From NCBI RefSeq assembly GCF_049994355.1, contig NZ_CP188257.1:372001-436000 (forward strand): a stretch of 64,000 nt of DNA, read 5' to 3'. Within the stretch, counting starts at the first letter, position 1, and every line of letters begins with the position of its first letter. This document shows positions 43,301-52,300 of the stretch, piece after piece. A model generated the notes under the pieces. That model was given only the letters and a program-made list of their open reading frames with translations, was not told the DNA's origin and made no database searches. The translations under genes and the position numbers were made by a program. This stretch comes from Angustibacter sp049994355. Its GTDB lineage: Bacteria; Actinomycetota; Actinomycetes; Actinomycetales; Angustibacteraceae.

Positions 43301-44167
43301 GGTGGGGCCGTAGGTGTTCCACAGTTCGCGGTCGCCGACGGCGAGCCGGGAGACCAGCTCGGGAGGGCAGGCCTCGCCACCGAAGATCAGTAGCCGGACG
43401 GCGTCCAGGGTGCTGGCCGGCCACAGTGAGGCGAGGGTCGGGACGGTCGACACCACCGTGACGCCGCGGTCCACCAGCCATGGAGCCAGGTCCATCCCGC
43501 TGCGCACGAGGGCCCGTGGTGCCGGGACGAGGCACGCGCCGTACCGCCAGGCCAGCCACATCTCCTCGCAGGAGGCGTCGAAGGCCACTGAGAGGCCGGC
43601 GAGCACGCGGTCCCCGGGACCGAGGGGTGCGTCCTGCAGGAACAGCCGCGCCTCGGCGTCCACGAACGCCGCGGCCGAGCGGTGGGTGACCGCGACTCCC
43701 TTCGGGGTGCCGGTGGAACCGGAGGTGAAGATGATCCAGGCGTCGTCGTCCGGGGTCGGCGGATCCTGCGACGCCGAGCCGGCCGCGCCGCGGACCTGGA
43801 TCCGGCTGCCCTCGCGCAGCACGGCTCGGACGTCGGCCGTCTCCAGGACGAGTCGGGCGCGTTCGGGCGGGTCGTCGTTGTCCACGGGTACGTAGGCAGC
43901 TCCGGCGGCCAGCACCCCCAGGATGGCGACGTACAGGTCGGCCGCGCCGGACGGCATCCGCACGCCGACGCGGTCGCCGTGCCGGACGCCGGCGCCGACG
44001 AGACGACGTCGCTGCTGGTCAACCGCCGAGAGCAGGCGCGAGTAGGTGAGCACCGTGTGACCGTCGTCGACGGCCGCTGCGTCGGGGTGGTTGGACGCGG
44101 TGTCCTGCAGGATGTCCAGCAGGGTGCGCGCGGGCGGCGCGTGGGAGCTGCGTTCGAGCTGGCTCAC
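40328..44167 (-). CDS. Pls/PosA-family nonribosomal peptide synthetase with membrane acyltransferase-like region
   Basis: A 1279-residue single-module synthetase. The GTG at 44167 (VSQLERSSHAPP) is used. The A domain (about 25-500) has IIFTSGSTGTPKGVAV, FGGEACPPEL, NTYGPTETTV, GYRSGDLV and RTSGKVDRDGL. The carrier Ser530 sits in DDGGGSLSAAQLV. The rest is not a condensation domain: it alternates membrane segments (VVSLVLLVVPGARWLVW, PILLLPATIVALAVHALLIW-like) with three left-handed beta-helix-like blocks (GRIRIGAGASVGSRTVLLPG and others). This is the Pls/PosA layout of poly-epsilon-lysine synthase. The specificity pocket FDASCEEMW places acidic residues where a basic amino group could bind. 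It probably makes a homopolymer or single-residue amide. Confidence 0.85.
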   Translation of the reverse strand: MSQLERSSHAPPARTLLDILQDTASNHPDAAAVDDGHTVLTYSRLLSAVDQQRRRLVGAGVRHGDRVGVRMPSGAADLYVAILGVLAAGAAYVPVDNDDPPERARLVLETADVRAVLREGSRIQVRGAAGSASQDPPTPDDDAWIIFTSGSTGTPKGVAVTHRSAAAFVDAEARLFLQDAPLGPGDRVLAGLSVAFDASCEEMWLAWRYGACLVPAPRALVRSGMDLAPWLVDRGVTVVSTVPTLASLWPASTLDAVRLLIFGGEACPPELVSRLAVGDRELWNTYGPTETTVVACGARLAADDPVRIGLPLDGWDLAVVDKDLQRLPPGEVGELIIGGVGLARYLDPERDAERFAPVPGLGWQRGYRSGDLVREDPQGLVFVGRADDQVKVGGRRIELGEVDAALLRLPAVGAAATAVRTTDVGTKVLVGYVTLTDPDTELDRPAALELLRRDLPAALVPLLAVVDDIPTRTSGKVDRDGLAWPLESVPTDAEAVPLTGTAAWLAELWARVLGTRANDASDFFDDGGGSLSAAQLVSLLRERFPHVTVADVYENAHLEQLADRLDELTPVGPAADVRVVPGVPRRAQLVQQAVSLVLLVVPGARWLVWASAIGNLLAAQGGPAWVPQTSWWLVLAGWLLLISPWGRMALAVAAARGLLRGVRPGRYRRGGRVHLRIWAAEAAVDALGAANLASAPWISVYARALGAKVGRGVQLQALPPVTGLLTLGRHSSVEPEVDLSGHWLDGDVLHVGRIRIGAGASVGSRTVLLPGTRVGQDAEVAPGSVIDGSVPPGELWAGSPAFRVAVAHRDWPRARPTTRPYWVPIYAATAAALACLPMVSATAGLAVLWSELRGTSSAAEAAAAVALLILPATIVALAVHALLIWASVRLLGLGLTDGYHPVRSRVGWQVWATERLMDDARTYLYPLYASLLTPWWLRRLGADVGRGVEASTVLMLPAMTVVGDHAFLADDTLIGSYELAGGWIRIERAKVGKRSFLGNSGMAGPGRVIPKNSLVAVLSAAPLRAKAGTSWLGSPPVQLQRSAASGDQSRTYEPTTSVRVQRALVELCRLVPAAVTAGLALGVVLSLLAATGRWGVAGALLAGVPLLAFVGLLAAVVSVAAKWLLVGRHRAVERPLWSSFVWRNELADMFIELVAVPWFVQPAISTPLFVAWLRALGAHIGRGVWCATYWLPEPDLVHLGDGATVNRGCVLQTHLFHDRIMSMDTVTLGPGATLGPNSVILPAAALGAAAVVGPSSLVLRGDEVPPGSQWTGNPIAPWT

Positions 44168-44289
44168 CGGCGCTGCCCCGCTGCACCCGCGACGCGCTGA
44201 ACGTCCGGCTCGCCGCCGCCTGACCGCGCGCCTTGTCGCGCAGCACATCGACGAGCCCGGGACCGGTAGGTTCGGGCGATGATGGAGCC

Positions 44290-45834
44290 ATGATGTCACC
44301 CGGCCGGCGCCTGCAGCGCTACGAGCCCGTCGACGAGGGCACGATCCCCGACGTCGCCGTGATCCTCGGTGGGGTGGAGCACGACGAGCGACTGGTGGCG
44401 GCAGCAGCCCAGACCGGACGCGTCGTGGTCGAGCAGTTCGACACGCAGGACCGGCGGCTGCGTGCCGCCGGGGCCGCGATCAGCCGGGTCGAAGGCGGCG
44501 ACGACGAAGGCTGGCACGCCGATCTGACGGGGCGCGGCTCTGGCGAACGCCCGCTGCGACGCTCGTCGTCCCTCGCGCGGGGACGGCGCACGGTGCCGGT
44601 CGGGCTGCGCCGCCTGATGTGGACGTTCGCCGGCGACTCGCCGCTGGTCCCGGTGGCCCGGGTCACCACGGACCGCACCGTCCACCCCCTGCAGTCCCAG
44701 GACGGCGAGACGCTGGCCGTCATCGCGACCGAGCAGGTCGAGGTCGAACGCATCGACGCGGGTGAGCCGACCCGGCTGGCCGGCTGGGTCGAGCTCCGGC
44801 TGGAGTCGCCGGAGAGTGACCGGAAGGTGTTCCGAGCGCTCGACGAGAGGCTGCGCTCGCTCAACCTGCAGAGGTCCGCGGAACGACCCGAGGTCGACCA
44901 CCTTCTGGGGACCGGACGCCGCGTCGCCGGCCCACGTCGTCCGGCGACGTCGTTCGGGCCGAAGTCGGCTGTGGGTGAGGTCGTCGGCGCCTACGTCGCC
45001 CGCCAGGTTCACGTGGTCGTCGCAACCGACCCCCTGGTCAGGCTCGACGTGCCCGCCAGCATCCACCACATGCGGGTGGCGACCAGGCGCCTGCGCGGCT
45101 GCCTGAAGACGTACCGCAGCCTGTACGACGTCGAGGCCCTTGCGGACCTGCCGGCCGAGCTGCGCTGGCTGGCCGCGGAGCTGGGAGCCGCGCGGGACGC
45201 CGAGGTCCTGCAACACCGACTGCTGGCCGGCCACGGCGACGAGCCGACGTTCGCGCGGCCGCTCCGGTTGGCCGCCGGGCAGCTTGGCCGGGACTACCGA
45301 GCCGCCCACCGGAACCTCCTGGACGCGCTCGAGTCGGATCGCTACCACGCCTTGGTCGACGGGCTCCGAATGCTGGCCGCAAAGCCACAGGGCACCAAGA
45401 CGGCGGCCAAGCGCGCTGATCGGACCGGCGCTCGCAAGGTCGCCAAGGCCGACCGTCGACTGCACCGGACGATGACGGCCGGGGTCGGGCTACCCGCCGG
45501 GGTCGAGCGCAACCGGGCTCTGCACGACGCCAGGAAGGCGGCCAAGCAGGCCCGGTACGCGGCCGAGGCCGTCGCGCCGGCACTCGGCAAACCGGCTCGC
45601 TCCTTCGCCGATGCGATGAAGCAGCTGCAGAAGAAGCTCGGGGCCCGGCAGGACGCGGTCGTGGCCCAGGGACGCCTGCTCGAGCTCGCCTCGAACCAGC
45701 GGTGGGACCTGGCCTTCCTGTGCGGGCAGCTGCATGCTCGCGAGGTACGCCGGGCCGCCGCCGTCGACGAGGCGCTGGACAAGATCTGGCGCGCCGCGTC
45801 CGACGAGGGCATCCGCGCGTGGCTGCGTGCCTAG
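44290..45834 (+). CDS. CYTH-like and CHAD domain protein
   Basis: A 514-residue protein. The N-terminal 210 residues look like a diverged CYTH (triphosphate tunnel) domain, with VEQFDTQDRRLRAAGAAISR in place of the usual YFDTxDxxLxxxGxxLRxR. The C-terminal CHAD domain (about 245-510) has the conserved SIHHMRVATRRLRGCLKTYR and many His/Arg that bind polyphosphate. The second half has a repeated coil (MKQLQKKLGARQD). The start is one of two adjacent ATGs (44290, 44293). It is divergent from the synthetase gene with 122 nt between. Such proteins localise to polyphosphate granules. Confidence 0.85.
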   Translation: MMSPGRRLQRYEPVDEGTIPDVAVILGGVEHDERLVAAAAQTGRVVVEQFDTQDRRLRAAGAAISRVEGGDDEGWHADLTGRGSGERPLRRSSSLARGRRTVPVGLRRLMWTFAGDSPLVPVARVTTDRTVHPLQSQDGETLAVIATEQVEVERIDAGEPTRLAGWVELRLESPESDRKVFRALDERLRSLNLQRSAERPEVDHLLGTGRRVAGPRRPATSFGPKSAVGEVVGAYVARQVHVVVATDPLVRLDVPASIHHMRVATRRLRGCLKTYRSLYDVEALADLPAELRWLAAELGAARDAEVLQHRLLAGHGDEPTFARPLRLAAGQLGRDYRAAHRNLLDALESDRYHALVDGLRMLAAKPQGTKTAAKRADRTGARKVAKADRRLHRTMTAGVGLPAGVERNRALHDARKAAKQARYAAEAVAPALGKPARSFADAMKQLQKKLGARQDAVVAQGRLLELASNQRWDLAFLCGQLHAREVRRAAAVDEALDKIWRAASDEGIRAWLRA

Positions 45835-45842
45835 CGCGTGGC

Positions 45843-46304
45843 TCAGCCGACGCCGCGTAGCACGCAGCGCATGTTCGGCTCCGCGGCGAAGCTGGCGGCA
45901 GCTGTCCACTTGGCGTCCCCGCCGGCGGGCACCTTGACCTTCGTCGTGGCGTAGTCCAGCACCGTTGCCGCGGTCGTCGTGAAGAACACCGTCACGGTGA
46001 GGTGGACGTCCTTCTTGCTCGGGTTGACGGACTTCCCGCTGGCCTGCCAGCCGCCCGACTTCGACGTGCAGCTGGTGATCTCGGTCGTGCGGCGCAGCTC
46101 CACGTCGTTGCGGATCTTCGACGGTGCAGGCAGCGGCTTCTGAGTGGGGAGGTGGGTCGCGGACGTCTTGCTGCCCGAGGAGGCCGCACTGGGGCTCGGT
46201 TTCGAGCCGGACGACGTGCAGCCGGCCGCCGTGGCCGTCACCGTCACGGCCACCAGGACAACGGCAGACTTCGAGAGCACGCCACTCCTCACAGCTCCGA
46301 TCAT
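45843..46304 (-). CDS. small lipoprotein
   Basis: A 153-residue exported protein. The lipobox is ATAAGC after a signal peptide (VLSKSAVVLVAVTVTA), so it should be acylated on Cys and face the cell surface. A Ser/Lys/Pro-rich spacer follows, then a compact domain with two Cys (TEITSCTSKSGGW and NMRCVLRG). The start overlaps the TGA of the giant gene (ATGA), so it is translated with it. I do not recognise the domain. Confidence 0.78.
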   Translation of the reverse strand: MIGAVRSGVLSKSAVVLVAVTVTATAAGCTSSGSKPSPSAASSGSKTSATHLPTQKPLPAPSKIRNDVELRRTTEITSCTSKSGGWQASGKSVNPSKKDVHLTVTVFFTTTAATVLDYATTKVKVPAGGDAKWTAAASFAAEPNMRCVLRGVG

Positions 46305-49300
46305 GCCTCATCCCTTCGCCGAGGGCCGTGGGTGCTGGCGAGGATCAGAAGGACCCCGAGCAGGACCGCGCCCAGGCCGAGGGCGACCGACTCCCGAAGC
46401 GCCTGCACCCCGGTGAACGGGAGCCCGGAACCCGGCTCCGAGACCGCTCCGCCGGAGCCCCCGCCGGCTTCGAGGAACACCTCAGCGCTCGCTGTCGCCG
46501 AGGTCACGGTCGAGCCGCCCCGGACGCTCGTGCCCGTCGCCGAGGCGGTGTTGACGATGCTGCCCGCTGCGGCCTGCGCTGCCGTGATCGTCTGCGGCGC
46601 CGAGGAACAGGTGACCGTGCGGCCGGGCGCCACCGTCGTCGTCGGGCAGCTGACCGGACCGGCGAGCTCGTCGTGCACGGCGATGTCGGTCAGAGTCGTG
46701 TTGCCGGTGTTGGTGGCCTGGAAGATCCACCGCAGGCTGTCGCCGACGCCGGCCACGCCGTCCCCGTTGGTGTCGGTCACCTGCGCCTGCTTGACGAGCT
46801 CCAGGCCAGGGCTGTCCGGTAGGGGGACGGTGGCGCTGGAGGGCGCTGAGATCACCGGGTTGCCGCCAGTGGCCGTTCCGGTCGCGGTGGCGGTGTTGGT
46901 CACGAACCCGGCGTCGAAGTCCGCCTGGTCGAGCACGTGCGGTCGGTCGGCGCTGCAGGTGGTCGAGCCGTTCGGCGCCAGCGTCGTGACCGGACAGGTG
47001 ACCGGGCCGGCGAGGCTGTCCTGCACGGAGATGTCGAGGGTGAGCTGGCCGGTGTTGGTGACCAGGAACGTCCAGGTCACCTGGTCGCCGACGTCGAGCA
47101 CGGCGTTGTCATTGGTGTCGTCGACGACGGCCTGCTTGACCAGGGTGATCGCGGGTGGCCCGGCGAACACCGGGATCACCGCGGTCGACGGGTCGGCCGT
47201 CGCCCCTGTGCCGTTCGGGTCCGTGGCATCGGCCGTCGCGGTGTTGGTAATCATGCCGTGGTCGATGTCGGCCTGGGTGACGACGTAGTCGGCCGTGCAC
47301 GTCATCGAGGCCGCCGGCGGGAGCGGCGTGGTTGGGCAGACCGGCGTCAGCGCGGGTCCGGCCGGTGACTCGAAGGTGTCCGTGATGACGACGTCTTGCA
47401 TCGTCACGTTGCCGGTGTTGGTGACCAGGAACTCGTACGTCACCGACTCACCGGCGGTGGAGACCAAGGTGTTCGGCGACGACTTGACCAGCGCGAGCGA
47501 CGGCGAGGCAGGTGCTGCGACGTGGGCCGTCGACGCCGGCGAGACGATGCCGGCTCCGGTCGGGTCGACGGCGCTGGCCACCGCGCTGTTGTCGATGCTG
47601 CCGTGGTCGACGTCGGCTTGGGTCACCGGGTAGGTCGAGGTGCAGCTGGTCGTATCGCCCGGGGCCAGCGGGGCGTCCGGGCACACGATCGTGGGCTCGG
47701 GCCCGGCCGGCGCGGTGAACGTGTCGGTGACGGAGACCCCGGACAGCGTGACGTTGCCCGTGTTGGTGAGCCGGAACGTGTACGTCACGTCGAGCCCGGC
47801 GCGCGCGACCGTCGTCGGCGAGGCCGACTTCGTCAGTGTGAGGGCAGACGCCGGGGTGACGTCCACGACGGCCGCGGACGGATCGGACGAGACCTGCTGA
47901 CCCGCTGGGCCGACGGCCTCGGCCACGGCGGAGTTGTCGATGCTGCCGTGGTCGATATCGGCCTGGATCACGACGTAGTCGGCGGTGCAGGTCGTGGACG
48001 TGCTGGGCGCGAGGGTCGTTGCCGGGCAGTCGATCGTCAGGGCCGGCCCGGCGGGTGGGGTCAACGTGTCCAGGATCGTCAGCCCGGTGACCGTGACGTT
48101 GCCGGTGTTGGTCGCCAGGAACTGGTAGGCCACGTTTTGGCCGGCCTGGGTCACCGTTGCCGGCGTCGCCGTCTTGGTCAGCGTCAGGGCAGGTGACTGG
48201 GTGGCACTCACCGCGGCGCTCGACTCGTTGGAGGTGACCGGATCCGCGTGTGGGTCGACGCCGGTGACGGTCGCGGTGTTGTCGATCGCGCCGCTGTCCA
48301 GATCGGCCTGGGTCACGGTGTAGCTCGCCGTACAGGTGGTCGACGCACTCGGTGCGAGGCTCGAGACCGGGCAGCTGGGGGTCAGCGCTGGGGCAGCGGG
48401 GGCCGCGAGCAGGTCGTCGATCGCCAGCTGGCCGATGGTGTCGTTGCCGATGTTGGTGACCAGGAACTCGTAGTCGATCACGTCGCCGACCGCGGACACG
48501 CTGTCCCGGGTGGCCGCCTTGACCAGGGTCAGGGCGGGGTCGGCAGGGATGGTGACCGTGGCCGTGTCGTCGGCGGACAGCACCGGATCGCCGGCCGGAT
48601 CCAGGGCCGTGGCGTGCGCGCTGTTGCGCACCTGGCCGTGGTCGACGTCCGCCTGGGTGACCGTGTAGGTCGCGGTGCAGCTGGTCGAGTCGTTCGGCGC
48701 GAGAGTCGCACTCCCGCAGTCGATCGACGCCAGTGGTGGGCCGGCGGGTGCCTCGAACGTGTCGTCGATGGCGACGGCGTCCACGGTGACGTTTCCGGTG
48801 TTGGTCACGATGAAGCCGTAGCTGACCGTTGCGCCGGCCTGCGACACCGTCGTCGGCGTCGCGGACTTGGTCAGCGACAGCGCGGCCGCTGCCGTGACGG
48901 TGACCGTCGCCGTCGAGGTGTTCGAGGTGACCGTGCCGCCGCCCGGTGCCGCGCCGGCCGCCGACGCCGAGTTGTCGACCGTGCCGTGATCCACGTCGGC
49001 CTGGGTCAGGACGTAGCTGGCGGTGCACTCGGTACCCTCACCGGGCGCGAGCGTGATGGCCGGGCAGGTGATCGGGGTCAGCGGACCGGCCGGTGCCGAG
49101 GGGGTGTCGTCGATGACCAGGTCGGTGATGGTGGTGTCACCGCTGTTCGTCACGGCGAACGTGTAGCTCACCCGGTCGCCGGCGTCGTGGGCGGTCTGCG
49201 GGGTGACCGACTTGACCAGGGTCAGCGCCGGCGCCTGCGCGATCGGCACGGAGGCCGTGGACGGGTTCGACTCGACGCTGTCGCTGCTCGGGGTGACGCC

Positions 49301-52300
49301 GGCGGCGGTGGCCTGGTTGTCGATCGACCCGTTGTCCACGTCGGCCTGGGTCACGGTGTAGCTGGCCGTGCAGCTCGCCGTGCTGCCGGGCGCGAGGGCG
49401 TCGGTGGGACAGGTGACGGTGAGCGCGGGGCCGGCCGGTGCGGCCAGGCTGTCGGCGATCGACAGGCTGGTCAGGCTCACGTTGCCGGTGTTGGTCAGGG
49501 CGAACTCGTAGGCGATGCTCGCCCCCGCTCCGGCGACCGGGCCGCCGGAGGACGCGCTCTTGACCAGCTCCAGCCCACCGCTCTGGACGACGTCGACGGT
49601 GGCACTGGCCTGCGGCGAGCTGACCGGACCACCTGCCGGGTCGAGCCCCTCGGCGACCGCGGTGTTGCGGATGGTCCCGTTGTCGATGTCGGCCTGGGTC
49701 GTGCTGTAGGTGGCGGTGCAGGTCGAGGTCGCTCCCGGCGCGATGCTCGTCGGGGCGCAGTTCGGGGCGTTGGCGCCACGGAGCGGCGGGTCGGCGATCG
49801 CGAGGGAGTCGACGGTGACGTTGCCGGTGTTCACGACGGTGAAGGTGTAGGTGATCGGCTGCCCGGCGCCGTCCACCGTCGTCGGGTCGGCCGACTTCGC
49901 CAGCGACAGGGACGCGGTCTGGTTGACGACCACCGCTGCCGCAGCGAGGTTAGAGGTGACGGCGGTGTTGCCCGGGTCGAGGCCGGTCACGGTCGCGCTG
50001 TTGTTGATGATGCCGTTGTCCACGTCGGCCTGGGTCGCGACGTAGGTGGCCGAGCAGGTCGTGCTCTCTCCCGAGGCGAGCGTCGTCACAGCGCAGTCCG
50101 GCGTGAGGGCGGGACCGGCCGGCGCGACCAGGACGTCGTCCACGAGCAGTGCGTGGATCGTGACGTTGCCGGCATTGGTGACCGTGAAGCGGTAGAACAC
50201 CTGCTGGCCGGCGCTGGCGATCTGGGTCGGCGTGGCCCGCTTCTGCAGCAGCAGCTCCAGGTTCGCGTCCGCGGTGACGATCGCGCTGGACGGGTTGGAC
50301 TCCACCGCGCCCTGCGGACCAACGGCCTTAGCTGTCGCGGTGTTCGTGATGGTGCCGTTGTCGAAGTCGGCCTGGGTGGACGTGTACGTGGCCAGGCAGG
50401 TCGTCGTCTCGACTGGGGCCAGCACGGTCACCGGGCAGACAGCGGGTGCCACGAGCGCGTCGTCGATCGTGAGGTCGGTGACCGTGACGTTGCCGGTGTT
50501 GGTGACCCTGAAGGAGTAGGTGACCGACTGCCCCACGGTGGTGAGTGCCTGCGACAGCGCGGACTTCACCAGCTGCAACGTCGGGTTCTGGCTGGCCGTC
50601 ACGATCGCGGTCGCCGGGTCGGAGGCGACTGCGGTGCCTTGGGCGTCGCGGCCGTCGGCGACCGCGGTGTTCCGGATCGCCCCGCTGTCGATGTCGGCCT
50701 GGGTCGTGGTGTGCGTCGCGGTGCACGTCGTGGACGCCTGCGGCGCCAGCGAAAGGGCTGCGCACACAGGCGCGTTCGCGTCGGTGAACATCGGGTCCGC
50801 GACGGCGATCGAGTCGATCGAGACGTTGCCGCTGTTCGTGACGGTGAATGTGTAATCGATGACCTGGCCCGGCGCGGTGACTGTGCTGCGCGAGGCGGTC
50901 TTGGTCAGGGTGAGGGCCGAATCCTGGTCCACGGCAACGGAGTTGCTCGATGGTGGCGAGACGATCGTCGTTCCGGTCGGCGTCTGGGCGCTGGCGGTTG
51001 CGGTGTTGGCGATCGACCCGTTGTCGATGTCGGCCTGGGTCGCCGTGTATGGCGCGGTGCAGGTCACGTTCGCGTGCGGGGCGATGGTCCGCTGCGGGCA
51101 GCTGACGGTCAGCGGGGGTGCGGCCGGCGCGGCCAGGGTGTCGTTGATCGACAGCAGCGACATCGTGACATTGCCCGTGTTCGTCACCGAGAACGTGTAG
51201 CTGATCGCCTGTCCCGCAGCGGTGATCGTCGCGGGGGTGGCGCTCTTGACCACGATGAGCCCGGCGGCGACGGTGACGGCGACTGCCGCGGTGGACGGCT
51301 GTGAGCTGACTGGGTTGCCGGCCGGGTCGGTGCCGCTCGCGGTCGCCGTGTTAGTGATCGAGCCGTTGTCGATGTCGGCCTGGGTTGCGGTGTACGACGT
51401 GGTGCAGTTGGTTGCCGCGCCCGGCGCCAGAGTCGTTGCAGCGCAGCTGATCAAGCGTCCGGTCGGCGCCGCGGGGTTGGTGAAGGCGTCGGCGATCGAC
51501 AGGCCGTCGATGGTGACGTTGCCGGTGTTCGTGACGCGGAACGTGTACGCGATCGACACGCCGGCGGCGCTGATGGTGGTCGGGGTCGCCGTCTTGACCA
51601 GGCTCAGCGTCGGCGTCAGGTTCGCCGAGGCCGTCGCGCTGGACGGCGGCGAGGTGATCGTGCCGCCGGCCGGCTCGGTGCCCCGTGCGGTTGCCGTGTT
51701 CTGGACCGATCCGGCGTCCAGGTCCGCCTGGGTCACGGTGTGCCGGGCCGTGCAGGTGGTCTGGGCAGTAGGCGCGAGGGTGGTCACCGCGCAGGTCGCG
51801 GCGTCGGCGCCCGTGAACATCGGGTCCGCGACGGCGAGTGCGCCAACGGTCACGTTCCCGTCGTTGGTGACCGTGAAGGTATAGGTCAACGACTGGCCCA
51901 GGGTGTCGTACGTCGTCGGGGTCACCGTCTTGCTCAGGACGAGCGAGGGGCTGGCCGAGACGTCGACGCTCGCCGTGGACGGTGCCGAGACGACTGGGCT
52001 CCCGCTCGGGTCCTGCCCCGCCGCGGTGGCCGAGTTGTCGATGGATCCGTGGTCGACGTCGGCCTGCAGACTGGTGTAGGTCGCACTGCACGTCGTGCTC
52101 GCGTTCGGAGCCAGCGTCGTGACCGGGCACGAGATCGGCGCCAGCTGCGGGGACGCCGGCGCCGCGAGCGTGTCCCGGATCACGATGCCGGTCACCGTCA
52201 GGTTTCCCGTGTTGGTCACCAGGAAGGCGTAGGTGACCGTTTGCCCGGCCGTGGTGATTGTGCCCGGCGTGGCCGACTTCACCAAGGTCAGGGAGGCCTG

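Noticed and set aside
48248..51304. A 1,018-codon open frame on the plus strand within the giant gene
   Set aside because: It is the antisense of the DUF11 repeats. GC-rich repeats with few stop-generating codons leave the opposite strand open; its product is Arg/Gly/Val-rich without domains or a ribosome site.
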